A stretch of DNA of 64,000 bases from Syntrophomonas sp. (GCA_016841245.1 JAENZN010000001.1:220346-284345); one strand, 5' to 3'. Counted from the first letter of the stretch, positions 19,775 through 29,486 are shown. Program-made: numbers and translations. Notes: generated from the letters alone by a model not told the origin.

Positions 19775-19876
19775 ACATACCACTGCAACGAAGCGGGAGA
19801 TTAGAACTCGCCGCTTGTTTTGTTAACAGGAACCCGACCGCTCAAAGGAGCGGCGGACATCTTTTCGCCTCGTTAT
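19775..19876. repeat. Structured ~100-bp repeat, copy B
   Basis: Homologous to 8858-8958. It has AACGAAGCG (19787-19795) facing CGCCTCGTT (19866-19874), a first hairpin with inner GAG/CTC, and a second hairpin CCGCTC-AAAG-GAGCGG. Relative to copy A, G-C became A-T twice in hairpin 1 and T-A became C-G in hairpin 2, so pairing is conserved while sequence changes. Confidence 0.65.
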
Positions 19877-19957
19877 ATTTATATCCAGGTGAAACAGGAA
19901 AAAGTTGAAATCTTATAGAAATAATTAAGATAATGAAAATAGGGAAAGAATAGATTG

Positions 19958-20701
19958 ATGTTTAATTTAAGCACCTTGAGCTATACCAATGAGGAAGTAC
20001 TGACCCGAAGGAAGGAAGCAGCCCGGCGTTTAACATTAATTTCGCCCAATATAAAAGATATGAGCATCCGCCAAATAGGCAGTTCGGATCTGAAGCTGCT
20101 TTTCGACTTATATGATGAATTATTCTTTGAGCAACAATTTGCCAAAGAGTACCAGGGCAAAGTAAAATTTTCTCTTTCCACCCGTTTAATCAAGACCGCA
20201 GGAAAGACGATTAGTCCCCAAAACATAAGCCAGTTAAAACCAGAAAAAGTGGCATTGGAGATAAGAATAGGAACCTATTTTTTCTTCCGGTATGATGAAA
20301 TAGAGAGTGAAAAAAGCGTAGCGGGAATTGTGTGCAGCAGCGCGCTGGAAGCCTTACAGCTGGTTTTCGAGCATGAGCTTTGTCATGTAATTGAGTTTAT
20401 TATGTTTAAGGCTTCCAACTGCAGTAAGGAAAGATTCAAAACCCTGGCGAGAAATCTATTCGGGCATACGGAAAGCACGCACCGGTTGCCCACTCCCGCA
20501 CACATCGCCCGGGAGAAATATGGTTTTAAAATAGGTGATACAGTAAGCTTTAATTTTAATGATCACAGGCTGAAGGGCACATTGTACAGAATTAACAAAA
20601 GGGCCACGGTAATGGTTCAAGACAAAAAAGGAAACTATGCCGACAAGCAAGGCAACCGATATATCAAGTATTATGTACCAATTAGCTGTCTGGAATCATA
20701 A
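19958..20701 (+). CDS. SprT-like zinc metalloprotein
   Basis: 247 residues. The central FEHELCHVIEF (around 145) is an HExxH zinc motif in the SprT/Spartan-like context, and the C-terminus has a small beta-rich domain (GDTVSFNFNDHRLKGTLYRINKRATV). SprT-like proteins are putative DNA-protein crosslink or general metallopeptidases. ATG at 19958 follows a weak GGGAAAG. It stands alone between divergent and convergent neighbours. The substrate is unknown. Confidence 0.75.
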   Translation: MFNLSTLSYTNEEVLTRRKEAARRLTLISPNIKDMSIRQIGSSDLKLLFDLYDELFFEQQFAKEYQGKVKFSLSTRLIKTAGKTISPQNISQLKPEKVALEIRIGTYFFFRYDEIESEKSVAGIVCSSALEALQLVFEHELCHVIEFIMFKASNCSKERFKTLARNLFGHTESTHRLPTPAHIAREKYGFKIGDTVSFNFNDHRLKGTLYRINKRATVMVQDKKGNYADKQGNRYIKYYVPISCLES

Positions 20702-20758
20702 CAAAATACTTAACGGGGAATATCCAACAGACACAAAAAAGCTATCTACAGCGCATCG

Positions 20759-21940
20759 CTACAGATTCACCGGGTTAACGGGCTTGGTATAGATATTGTT
20801 TTCAATGCCTGATCGTTTAGCCGACAAAAAGAAAGTCCCCCTGTTGGCTTTGGCATATTCATTCGGATTTATCCCGTATTTTTTTCTAAAAGCGGAAGTA
20901 AAATGACTAGGATTGGAATAACCCACTTCCTGGGCAGCCTCTATTACACTTTTGCGGGCACCGCTCAGCAGAAAGCGGGCTTTTTCCATACGCATATCCC
21001 GCAGGTAGCCAAAAACTGTCGTACCCCACATTTCCTTAAAACCCACTTTTAATTTATAGGTATTCAGCTCTATTTGTCTGGCCAGTTCAGCAATACCTAA
21101 AGGCTCCTGCATATTATTAACTATAATTTTCTTGGCCAGGTCAAGCTTAACCCGATCTTCCTGGCTTAAATATATTTTGTAGTTCTTCTGCTTATACAAA
21201 ACTGACTCATTGTGAATAAACAGCGAAAATATCTCGGCCGCTTTACTTTCAAGATATAACAGCCTGCCCACCCCTTGCTGGGAGCAATTCATTATCTGAT
21301 AAAAGGCCATTTCCATATCCGGTGAATGGCAATAGCAGTCACTACCCTGGCTGCATCTGGCTAAAATAGATCGTACCGCTTCCACATCACCTGGAGTAGA
21401 GCCCAATTCCTGAAATGAATTAATGAATTGCTCCTGGTAATTAATTGAAATTATTTTCCAGGGCAATTTGCCCGGGTAGTTCATCCAGCTCTGGGTATTA
21501 TCATTCAACCAGCAGTCACATTCATTGGCCTTAATTGTTTTTTCGATTGCTTTTTGGTAATTACCATAAGTAATCTGACCTTCAGCGCAGTAAAATATTT
21601 CAAAACAGATTTCTTCCATCTGGCAAACGATATCCATATCTTTTGTCAATTCCATGGTACAAATGTTTATATCCACCCCATTACGAAGATTGATCCTCTC
21701 TACCAGACCTTTACCGAAATTTGGATTAATGTGATAACAACAGCTTGAACCAATTTGCTCAAATAGCCCTACTTCAGAATTCATTAAGCCATAATAATCG
21801 TCGACATTTTTAATTTTAAAGTTGTTCTCATTGGCTTTATCCATAAGCCTGCAATCCTCTCTTAAGCGCTTAATTTCACTTTTATGCTCGCAATACCTAT
21901 AGTAAAAAAGAGATACCAAAATCAGTAAGACTTTGGCCAC
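20759..21940 (-). CDS. AraC-family transcriptional regulator
   Basis: The C-terminal ~100 residues form the double helix-turn-helix of AraC proteins (LGIAELARQIELNTYKLK ... VGYSNPSHFTSAFRKKYG). The ~270-residue N-terminal region contains many cysteines (SSCCYH, CDCW, CSQGSDCYC), suggestive of metal or redox sensing, but no named domain is recognised. Two starts are possible. GTG 21940 has AGGGG 5 nt upstream and would add a short hydrophobic leader; ATG 21844 has AGAGG 11 nt upstream. Its place between feo and a Fur-box operon suggests iron-responsive control, like siderophore-type AraC regulators; this is inference. Confidence 0.85.
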   Translation of the reverse strand: MAKVLLILVSLFYYRYCEHKSEIKRLREDCRLMDKANENNFKIKNVDDYYGLMNSEVGLFEQIGSSCCYHINPNFGKGLVERINLRNGVDINICTMELTKDMDIVCQMEEICFEIFYCAEGQITYGNYQKAIEKTIKANECDCWLNDNTQSWMNYPGKLPWKIISINYQEQFINSFQELGSTPGDVEAVRSILARCSQGSDCYCHSPDMEMAFYQIMNCSQQGVGRLLYLESKAAEIFSLFIHNESVLYKQKNYKIYLSQEDRVKLDLAKKIIVNNMQEPLGIAELARQIELNTYKLKVGFKEMWGTTVFGYLRDMRMEKARFLLSGARKSVIEAAQEVGYSNPSHFTSAFRKKYGINPNEYAKANRGTFFLSAKRSGIENNIYTKPVNPVNL

Positions 21941-22018
21941 CTGGTCCCCTCTTCTCTAGTCAGCTTTCAGTCTGAAATAACAGAACGGAATAATGGCAAC
22001 CAGAAGGAAACTCAGCCG

Positions 22019-22160
22019 TTAATCGTCTGCAAGGTTTTTATATACAATTTCTATCTTTTGCATTTCTTGATTCCACGTAACCTCAGCTCCTAATGCTTCA
22101 GAAATGTAGCTTACAGGAACCATGGTGCGGCCGTTGACAATAATCAGTAGTGTTTCCAAA
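22019..22160 (-). pseudogene. Copper amine oxidase-like N-terminal domain remnant
   Basis: The minus strand encodes VNGRTMVPVSYISEALGAEVTWNQ to a stop at 22019, the hallmark of the stalk or CAO-N repeat common in clostridial surface proteins. No start or upstream part of the gene is present. It is a 3' remnant of a cell-surface protein. The remaining bases to 22272 hold nothing identifiable. Confidence 0.6.
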
Positions 22161-22272
22161 CCGGGTCCTAATCCTCCTGTCGTTTTTATTTGTTTACATC
22201 CTGTGGCTCTTTATTCGCAAGTTTTGGTACTCCTTATTCCATCTATGTTGTCAGTGCCGCCTAACATCCGAG

Positions 22273-22470
22273 TCATATTTTTATTACCTTTCCTGCCCTT
22301 TCCCCTTGTTCGCTTTCAAACAATTTATTGCTCATACTAGCTGCCATTACATAACTGTCGAATATTCTATCCACCTCCTCCAAAGAGAATTTACTTAAGT
22401 CAAAAAAATCCGCTTTGATTTCATTTAAGACACCGACCAGACACTTTGCGCCAATAATCGCCACAAACAT
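22273..22470 (-). CDS. Small hypothetical protein
   Basis: 65 residues, starting at an ATG immediately after GGAGGAGG. The N-terminal FVAIIGAKCLVGVL is hydrophobic and the rest is charged and helical. I do not recognise the family. It is last in a same-strand run (24136 to 22273) behind the Fur-box promoter, 48 nt after the previous gene, so it is probably co-transcribed. Confidence 0.5.
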   Translation of the reverse strand: MFVAIIGAKCLVGVLNEIKADFFDLSKFSLEEVDRIFDSYVMAASMSNKLFESEQGERAGKVIKI

Positions 22471-22518
22471 TCCTCCTCCAATATGTGTGTTTACAGAAAT
22501 TGTTTGGGCCAGGAAGCC

Positions 22519-22725
22519 CTAAATACTTGCTTTTTCATGCATTGATTCAAAAAAGCTGACCAATCCCAGCAGCTTATGGCGAGCCTTCTCATATTCTCTT
22601 TCTTTTATCCAGCCCAGCGCCCTTAATACTTGCTCCGTCTCCATAAGGTTCATATCCCGGATAGGCTGCTTTTCATTTAAGTCAATGAGATAGTCCAGTA
22701 CATTTTCTCCCCGCTTCAGCCCCAA
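22519..22725 (-). CDS. Small hypothetical helical protein
   Basis: 68 residues, predicted all-helical (LDYLIDLNEKQPIRDMNL, EREYEKARHKLLGLVSFFE). TTG start at 22725 with AAGGGG 8 nt upstream. The family is unknown. It lies 31 nt after the DUF2325 gene on the same strand, so co-transcription and a shared function are likely. Confidence 0.5.
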   Translation of the reverse strand: MGLKRGENVLDYLIDLNEKQPIRDMNLMETEQVLRALGWIKEREYEKARHKLLGLVSFFESMHEKASI

Positions 22726-22756
22726 TATTATCGCCCCTTCCTCTCCAAGCCAGCCA

Positions 22757-23947
22757 CTAACCGACCTGTTCTGTCAACACCCGGGCGATACCGCTCAAAC
22801 TGCTGTTGTGCAAAAGGCGATATTCCTTTTTGAGTTTATCCGCATACTCTTTTACACAGTTGACGGCTCCATGGCTGTTCACATCCAGCGAACACAGTAT
22901 TAAGTCAGACCATTTTAATCTTTCTATCAGGGTTTGCCGCCCACCATTGAGACAGCCATCGTGATAGCGAAATTCCCAGCCCATGTTTTCAATTATTTCA
23001 CGGTAATAGGAATTTAAGCTGCAACTCCCACCTACCATCAGCAGTCGTCCTTTGTTTGATCCCTCATCTGTCAAAGCTCCATCAGCACAACAAGCCTGAC
23101 CTCCAGTTAAAACTTTTATCTCCTGACACAGTTGCATAATAGTCTCTCTTTGCCGGGACACCTCCCTTTCCAGTCGTATCTTTTCCTTCTCGTTCTCTCT
23201 ATACTGCTGCCTATAATCCTGCCTTTCAGCATCTATTTCCTGTAACTTATATTGAAGTTCACAATTGTCTTCTTTCAGCCGGTCAAGGCTTTGCTTCTGA
23301 ATATTGTATTCTGACTGATTAGTACTTTTTAATTGCAACTCTTTGATCTGCTTTTCCAGCCTGCCGATACAACCCTGGGCCGCTTCCAAGTCTGCCTTCA
23401 ATCGTTTTTCGTGGTCTTTATCCTGGTGCAGTCTCCTTCTTAGTTTTATTTTTTCTTCTTCCAGGCGTTTTAACTGAGTTCTTTCATGTCTGCACATCCC
23501 CCCGTTCAAGTGCGACATCATATGAACCTCTCCAACTATGTGGTTTAAAGCCCCCTGGGATAAATCTGCTTTGCTCACTGCCACCCAGAAGAATCCGCAG
23601 ACATCTCCCTCTCTGGCTTTTTCTTCCCAAACCTTCAAAATATCGCACTCCTGCATTTTGCCATATTGCGCAATATCGTCGCTGTATTTTTTGTCTAAAT
23701 AGTCATTAACCATTTGGGATAATTTATTGTGCTGATTAAGATTATTAGCGAAAATAGAGTGAATTTCATAATCTTTATAACCATTTTTATTGATTTTAAG
23801 CTTTTTCAATATGTCTATTTGCTCTTTTATTGTCATACATGTTCCACATATTGAGCAGTGTAAATTAGACGGAAGTTCCCATATTTTTTTACGTTTTAGA
23901 GGTCCGATGTTCTGACCCCTTTTACTTTTGCAGTGATTAATCTCCAT
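22757..23947 (-). CDS. DUF2325 coiled-coil protein
   Basis: 396 residues. The N-terminal region has WELPSNLHCSICGTC, the cysteine signature seen in long DUF2325 proteins. A coiled coil spans ~155-290 (ERTQLKRLEEEKIKLRRRL onwards). The C-terminal ~90 residues are DUF2325 (LLMVGGS, YHDGCLNGG, SDLILCSLDVNSHGAV). The biochemical role of the family is unknown. ATG at 23947 is preferred because AAAGGAG lies upstream; the first in-frame ATG (23992) has none. The consensus Fur box 266 bp upstream suggests iron repression. Conserved Cys and His residues would suit metal or Fe-S binding. Confidence 0.8.
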   Translation of the reverse strand: MEINHCKSKRGQNIGPLKRKKIWELPSNLHCSICGTCMTIKEQIDILKKLKINKNGYKDYEIHSIFANNLNQHNKLSQMVNDYLDKKYSDDIAQYGKMQECDILKVWEEKAREGDVCGFFWVAVSKADLSQGALNHIVGEVHMMSHLNGGMCRHERTQLKRLEEEKIKLRRRLHQDKDHEKRLKADLEAAQGCIGRLEKQIKELQLKSTNQSEYNIQKQSLDRLKEDNCELQYKLQEIDAERQDYRQQYRENEKEKIRLEREVSRQRETIMQLCQEIKVLTGGQACCADGALTDEGSNKGRLLMVGGSCSLNSYYREIIENMGWEFRYHDGCLNGGRQTLIERLKWSDLILCSLDVNSHGAVNCVKEYADKLKKEYRLLHNSSLSGIARVLTEQVG

Positions 23948-24049
23948 TTTTTTGGACTCTCCTTTCTCACAATAATCAATTCCCTCATCCATATTTGAAT
24001 CAATGCCAGGGATCTTAAATATCCATTAACTCTTTCCCACTTAGAAACA

Positions 24050-24136
24050 TTATTTCAGTAATCGACGAATGCGTATTATTAGAATTAAAACCAAAAGTAA
24101 GAAGGCCAAAATTATAATTATTAAACACTCCACCAA
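24050..24136 (-). CDS. Very small single-pass membrane peptide
   Basis: 28 residues: MVECLIII, a run of Leu/Ile/Val, then a basic tail RIRRLLK. TTG start with AAGGAG 5 nt upstream (GTG is the next codon). It lies between the Fur box and the DUF2325 gene, as the first ORF of that operon. The topology would place the Arg/Lys tail in the cytoplasm. Not recognised; reality rests on the good ribosome site and the position. Confidence 0.4.
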   Translation of the reverse strand: MVECLIIIILAFLLLVLILIIRIRRLLK

Positions 24137-24212
24137 TACTGCTCCTTCCAGTCGGTTTGTTAGTCTCGACTAACTTTATGCTTAAAATTCAAGGCCCCTC
24201 GGCCTATTACTT

Positions 24213-24231
24213 GATAACGATTATCATTATC
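24213..24231. promoter_or_regulatory. Fur box upstream of the DUF2325 operon
   Basis: GATAACGATTATCATTATC matches the Fur consensus at 17 of 19 positions. The nearest genes are the minus-strand membrane peptide and the DUF2325 gene; the plus-strand glycosyltransferase starts about 180 bp away. It is probably an iron-responsive operator for the minus-strand operon. Confidence 0.65.
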
Positions 24232-24409
24232 TTATAGTTCATAATACTGATACCTTTTATTTTTGTCAAGAAAATTTTTATGATTTTTCAATTAGCTGCC
24301 AATCCATAATGCCCTGGTATCCCCCTGACTGACACCTGTATTTTTATATATGCCTGGCATAATGTCAGCTTCAAACGTATAATTATAATTGCAGGGAGGG
24401 GGTACAATT

Positions 24410-27400
24410 ATGCAGTTTAATCCTACAGAACTGGAACAGAAAGAAAGCGAAACTCTATTTAATGAAAGTCTCCAAAAAACCTGGCAGGAATTAGGTTCCC
24501 TTCGGGTAGATTTAATTATAGGAATACCTTTTTATAATGAAAAAGATACTCTGCCTGAGATATTGAAAATTATTGAAGAAGCATTAATATCCATAGAAAA
24601 TTATAAAAACCCTTTGATTTTATGCGTAGGTGACCCTGAAGGTGCTGAAGCACTAACGCTCATTCAGGAGCTGGATTTTAGTTTTGCCCACTATGAATTC
24701 CTTATGAAGCCGGGCAGCAATGGAAGGGGCGCCAGCATACGGGCTATGCTGGAGATAGCTGACCATTTAACCGCTGATATAGTTGTCTTTGCTGCTGATC
24801 TGGCCAGTGAAAATGATAGAGGAGTAAACGCAGAATGGATAACGCGAATTGTAGAGCCATTAGGGTTGAAATACGACTTTGTATTGACCACTTGCCGACA
24901 GCACTACTTCGATAATATTGTCAACAGCTTCCTGGTATCACCACTGTTGGAACAATTCTACGGTTATAAAATCGAAAGCGCCATAAGCGGTATCTATGCC
25001 CTATCTCATAACCTGGTGGAAGACTTGTGTCTGGAACTAAAGTTCTGGCCTGACATCACCAGAAGTTACGGTATCGACCCCTGGATATTGACCAGGGTTA
25101 TGACGTGGGACAAAGATATGTGCGAAGTTTCGCTGGGGGCCAAATTGGAGAGATTCTCCCTGGAGAAGGTCAATTATGTTTTCAAGGAAATAGCTAGGGC
25201 CTTGTTTGAATGTATTAAAAGCGATGAGGAGTACTGGTTAAAAAAACAGATTATCGTGCGAGTCCCTGATATATATGGGGTTAGAAATGAAGAAGAACCA
25301 GTGGAAGTAATCTTCTGTGCCGAAGAAATGGTGCTGTTCTTTAAACGTAAATTTAATCAGTATGCCAGCATATATGAAACCGCCTTGGAGGGAGCCGTGT
25401 ATAAAGACATCCAAAACTCGGTCCTGACCCCCAGCAAGGAATTTAAATTCAAACCTGATAGTTGGGCTGAACTGGTACTCTCTCTGCTGTTCGAGTACTG
25501 CTTTGCCCGGGAATTGAATCGAGACGATATATTAAATACCCTTACTTCAGCCTTTAATGGAAGAACAGCCAGCTATGTATTGCATATGCAGCTTTTACAG
25601 GAACACTTGGAAGGTATAGAAGTTGATAACACCAGCCATTTGCCAGAACTTGAAGCAGCAGCCATGAAAGCTGAACAGCGCAGATGTTTTCTCAGGATAC
25701 GGGATAGTTTTAACGATAAGTGGGAAAAAACGCTGCTCGAGGTTACGCCTCCCCTTACTCCTTCCCGCTACCTGGAGTATGTTCCGGGAATACCCATAGT
25801 CTTACCAAATACTATCGTTGGCAAAGGTGGTAAAGAAGTATACACGGAAGAAGTATTCAACCGTCTGCAAAAACGTTATCAGGAAGCATTTGAAGAGGTA
25901 ATTCACCATTCACTGGGAGTGCCCCGAGATTCGAAACCGGATACTATATTTGACCGCTTCAGAGAGTACATGAACCAATTGGAAGCTACTATGGAATCTC
26001 TCTTCCCTGGTGATCTTTATACCGAGGACGGAGTTGAGCAAGTCTTACAACGGCTTTTTGAAATGCTCCCGTATCGAAAGATGTATTCTGTTAAGAACGA
26101 GATTTACAAGGAAATGTTCTTCAGATTCCCTCCGGTAAATGTTATGATACCTGCCGGATATCAAAGTATCAGGGATCTGATCGAGCAGATGGATATCAGG
26201 GATGCAGTAAGCCTGGCCAATTTGATTGAGACTCGTAAATGGGCCGACCGCGCACTTCTCTGGGTATTAGAAAACCTGCGCCCGGAAGGTCTGGAAGATG
26301 TGGATATCAAATATATCGTATTAGGCCCGAAATTCAGTCAGATCGCCAGGTTAGGCAATATCTCCAATTTAAATAAAGTGACGAGCAGGATAGTAACCAC
26401 TCCATTTAATAAGGGTATGGGGGGAGACTTCCACAAACTCAGATTCTGTTTGTTCATAGCCCGGCACATTACTACAGCCGAAAACTATGGCCAGTTATGG
26501 AGAAACTTTGCCCGGGAGAGAAAGAATTTAGGAACCAAGATACGCAATTCCTTAATCGGCCGTTACGAAACAACAGCTTTTTCAGCCCATAATATTTTCG
26601 AAAATCTTCATCACCGTACCCTGATAAAAAACTTTAGGGGTCTGACAGAAAAACTCCATGACCAGGGTCTAGTTGAAGAAGCAAATATCATAAGGATAAT
26701 GTGTGACAGTTATGGCTTAAGCCAGGTGCTTGATAACGGCACTTTTCTTCCCCTGTCCGCCTGGAGTTGGTCCAGCTACAATTATAAAGGAGGCAAAGGA
26801 GTACCTACACCTCTTTCCAGCCATGTGGAAGAAAAATGGTTCAATCATGATTTGCTGGAAGATATTTATAAAGAACTGGGTTACGATGTCTCCGGCATCG
26901 AGTCCGGCGTACAGCAGCTTATTGGTGAAGGAAGAGCCAGCGACAATGTTCTGGATTCTCTTCTGGGTATCAGACCTAAAGATGTAACGGTGGTGGCTCA
27001 AGAAGCAATCGCCTATCCTCCCGCAAAACCTCTGATCAGGTATAAGGGTAACCCCATACTAAATCCTATCAAAGATCATTTCTGGGAAAGTAAATATGTG
27101 TTGAATGCTGCAGCACTGAGACTTGATGACCGGGTCTATATATTGTACCGGGCTTATGGTGACGATGAAGTCTCCCGCATAGGTATGGCGGTAAGCGATG
27201 GCTTCAATATTCTTGAAAGGCTGCCGGATCCGATATTTATACCATTGAATGAAAAGGAGAAGAGGGGCTGTGAAGATCCGCGAGCCGTTATCATAGATGA
27301 CGAAATTTACATGATGTACACCGCTTATGATGGGGTTATAGCCCAGATTTCGGCTGCCTCCATAAAGGTAACCGACTTCCTGGAACGCAGGTTTGATAAA

Positions 27401-27970
27401 TGGGTGAGAAAGGGATTGGCCTTTAAAGATGTATGGAACAAAGATGCCATACTGTTTCCAGAGAAAATACAGGGAAAATACGTTATTTATCACCGCATCG
27501 AACCCAGTATATGGGTTTCCTACTTGGATAAACTGGAATTCCCGGTACCCCGGGAAAGGCATGCCATAATCATAGGACCCCGTTCAGGCCGGATGTGGGA
27601 TTCTTTGAAAATCGGTTCCGGCACCCAGCCTATAAAGACCCGTTATGGCTGGCTGATGATTTATCATGGAGTCGACCGGCAGATGGTTTATCGTCTGGGA
27701 GTAATCCTGGTAGATCTTAATAACCCGGAACTCCTTATTTATCGTTCTCCCAACAGTATCCTGCAGCCGGAAGAAGACTATGAAATTGGTTCCAGTACCG
27801 GCTCTTGGGTACCCAACGTAGTGTTCACTTGTGGGGCAGTGGCCTCTTCCAACAAGGAAATCCTGGAAGACGATGATGAGATACTGGTATATTACGGAGC
27901 TGCCGACACCCACATAGGAGTAGCCACAGCCACCCTGGCCGACCTTATTCCCGAACAATATCGCAGATAA
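24410..27970 (+). CDS. Bifunctional GT2-type glycosyltransferase / GH130 mannoside phosphorylase-like protein
   Basis: 1186 residues. The N-terminal ~30-270 is a GT-A glycosyltransferase: IIGIPFYNEKDTLPEIL, then VFAADLASEND as the likely DxD-type metal site. A ~590-residue helical middle has no recognised family. The C-terminal ~865-1186 is a GH130 five-bladed propeller with KGNPIL, CEDPRAV (carrying the conserved Asp) and YGAADTHIGVATA. GH130 enzymes phosphorolyse beta-mannosides to mannose-1-phosphate. GGGAGGGGG lies 7 nt before ATG 24410. Neighbouring GDP-mannose genes suggest one protein both builds and recycles a mannoside. The product is unknown. Confidence 0.85.
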   Translation: MQFNPTELEQKESETLFNESLQKTWQELGSLRVDLIIGIPFYNEKDTLPEILKIIEEALISIENYKNPLILCVGDPEGAEALTLIQELDFSFAHYEFLMKPGSNGRGASIRAMLEIADHLTADIVVFAADLASENDRGVNAEWITRIVEPLGLKYDFVLTTCRQHYFDNIVNSFLVSPLLEQFYGYKIESAISGIYALSHNLVEDLCLELKFWPDITRSYGIDPWILTRVMTWDKDMCEVSLGAKLERFSLEKVNYVFKEIARALFECIKSDEEYWLKKQIIVRVPDIYGVRNEEEPVEVIFCAEEMVLFFKRKFNQYASIYETALEGAVYKDIQNSVLTPSKEFKFKPDSWAELVLSLLFEYCFARELNRDDILNTLTSAFNGRTASYVLHMQLLQEHLEGIEVDNTSHLPELEAAAMKAEQRRCFLRIRDSFNDKWEKTLLEVTPPLTPSRYLEYVPGIPIVLPNTIVGKGGKEVYTEEVFNRLQKRYQEAFEEVIHHSLGVPRDSKPDTIFDRFREYMNQLEATMESLFPGDLYTEDGVEQVLQRLFEMLPYRKMYSVKNEIYKEMFFRFPPVNVMIPAGYQSIRDLIEQMDIRDAVSLANLIETRKWADRALLWVLENLRPEGLEDVDIKYIVLGPKFSQIARLGNISNLNKVTSRIVTTPFNKGMGGDFHKLRFCLFIARHITTAENYGQLWRNFARERKNLGTKIRNSLIGRYETTAFSAHNIFENLHHRTLIKNFRGLTEKLHDQGLVEEANIIRIMCDSYGLSQVLDNGTFLPLSAWSWSSYNYKGGKGVPTPLSSHVEEKWFNHDLLEDIYKELGYDVSGIESGVQQLIGEGRASDNVLDSLLGIRPKDVTVVAQEAIAYPPAKPLIRYKGNPILNPIKDHFWESKYVLNAAALRLDDRVYILYRAYGDDEVSRIGMAVSDGFNILERLPDPIFIPLNEKEKRGCEDPRAVIIDDEIYMMYTAYDGVIAQISAASIKVTDFLERRFDKWVRKGLAFKDVWNKDAILFPEKIQGKYVIYHRIEPSIWVSYLDKLEFPVPRERHAIIIGPRSGRMWDSLKIGSGTQPIKTRYGWLMIYHGVDRQMVYRLGVILVDLNNPELLIYRSPNSILQPEEDYEIGSSTGSWVPNVVFTCGAVASSNKEILEDDDEILVYYGAADTHIGVATATLADLIPEQYRR

Positions 27971-28006
27971 GAAAGGTCAAGGCAATTTCAACTAATGAAT
28001 AAATAT

Positions 28007-28057
28007 AAGCAGCCTGCTCCTTGGACGTTTCAAACACGTCTCAATCGCGGGCTGCTT
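28007..28057. repeat. Palindromic repeat / bidirectional terminator, second copy
   Basis: AAGCAGCC (28007-28014) pairs with GGCTGCTT (28050-28057), and an inner GACGT/ACGTC pair surrounds the loop. The right arm shares TCAATCGCGGGCT with the 1439-1560 element, and AAGCGAATAT also recurs. It lies between the convergent GT2-GH130 and GT4 genes, the same kind of position as the first copy. Confidence 0.6.
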
Positions 28058-28095
28058 TTACTCCTCAATATTCGCTTCTTACCCTAATCAGCGTA

Positions 28096-29274
28096 TCATA
28101 CCAACCTGCTCCTACTGTAATGGTAATGCTGCGCTCTATCAGTTTCCAATAACTCTTCGGCTATATCATGATAAAGCTTTGCCACACTGGGCCAGGTCAG
28201 GGAACGGCCCAGATCGGCTGCCTTGTTTTCCAGCTCTTGCTTTAGACCAGGATTCTTAAGAAGCAGGTCCAGGAGCTCTGCCAGTGCTTCGGGAGTAGTA
28301 TCCCTCGCTATCATACCCCGACCCTGGACCAGGACTTCCCGGGCATACTCATAGGGAGTAGAGACGATAGCCCGCCCGCAGCCTACGGCAAAAGCCAGGG
28401 TACCGGATACCGCCTGGTCAAGATTAGGATAGGGACTAAGATAGATATCTGTCATGAACAAATAATCTCCTAATTCGTCATCATCAAGAAAACGGTTGTC
28501 AAAAAGCACATGCTGATCCAGGTGTAAATCCGTCACCAACTGTCTGACACTATCTCTATAGCGTTCTCCTTCATTTCTCAGCAGGTTGGGGTGAGTAGCA
28601 CCAGCGATAATATACAAAAGCTGGGGGTGCTCAGCAACCACCTTTGCTAAAGTCTTAATACCAATTTCCAGGCCCTTTCCCGGACCTATTAAGCCGAAGG
28701 TAGTAATGATGCTGCGTTCCTGCAGACCATACTGCTCTTTCAAAGCAGGTCGATTCTTTTTAATAAAACTGGGAACCCCATGAGGTACTACAAATATCTT
28801 ATCTGGCGTCACTTCATATACGCTGGCCAATAAGCTGCTGGCCCGTTCAGTCATACACAGAACTCTAGCTGCTAAACCTGCCAACCTGCTCAATATTTGC
28901 TTTTGCTTTACAGACGGCTGTGGCAGTACGGTATGAGTAACCAGCAGAAACGGTTTGGTGAGGTGCGTAGCTAGATCAATTACGTATTCACCATCCTGAC
29001 CCCCAAATATGCCGTACTCATGTTGAATAATAAGCATATCCAGGTTGGGCTCATGATTAGCCCAGGTGGCACAAGCTATATAATCAGCTGTATTCTCCTG
29101 CTGAAGCTTCAATACTACCTCGGAAGGATATTTATGGGATTGAAAGGGATCATTAATAGCAGCTACTAGAACTTCTGGCACGTGTTTTAACAGATTATCC
29201 CTTAAGTCCTCAGAGAACGTTGCAATTCCGCACTTCCGGGGAGGATAGGTACTCACGATCAAGCAAGCGTTCAT
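28096..29274 (-). CDS. GT4-family glycosyltransferase
   Basis: 392 residues with the GT-B fold. The N-terminal ISTYPPRKCGIATF-type start (STYPPRKCGIATFSEDL) is typical of a mannosyltransferase-like GT4 subgroup. The C-terminal domain has TFGLIGPGKGLEIGIKTL and an acceptor/donor segment ending in SGTLAFAVGCGRAIVST. It would transfer a sugar, probably mannose from GDP-mannose given the adjacent genes, to an unknown acceptor. ATG at 29274 has GGAGGTGA 7 nt upstream. It faces the GH130 fusion convergently. Confidence 0.88.
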   Translation of the reverse strand: MNACLIVSTYPPRKCGIATFSEDLRDNLLKHVPEVLVAAINDPFQSHKYPSEVVLKLQQENTADYIACATWANHEPNLDMLIIQHEYGIFGGQDGEYVIDLATHLTKPFLLVTHTVLPQPSVKQKQILSRLAGLAARVLCMTERASSLLASVYEVTPDKIFVVPHGVPSFIKKNRPALKEQYGLQERSIITTFGLIGPGKGLEIGIKTLAKVVAEHPQLLYIIAGATHPNLLRNEGERYRDSVRQLVTDLHLDQHVLFDNRFLDDDELGDYLFMTDIYLSPYPNLDQAVSGTLAFAVGCGRAIVSTPYEYAREVLVQGRGMIARDTTPEALAELLDLLLKNPGLKQELENKAADLGRSLTWPSVAKLYHDIAEELLETDRAQHYHYSRSRLV

Positions 29275-29486
29275 CCCTGAGTCACCTCCTTTTTCCGGTA
29301 CTATGCAATTTAGCACAGTACGACTGAAGTTGAATCAACATCTTCTCAGCAGCTATATGGTGGGGCTAATATAACAGCAGATGAGGGGCTAATCAATTTT
29401 GCAAAGTTTAGCTCTCTTAACTTTAATTTTAACATATATTTCAAATATCGTCAGCGGGTAGATCATTAAGCTGGTATACGAAAGAT

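Noticed and set aside
27059..27958. Two minus-strand ORFs inside the GH130 region
   Set aside because: Antisense to well-conserved GH130 motifs; no start signals.
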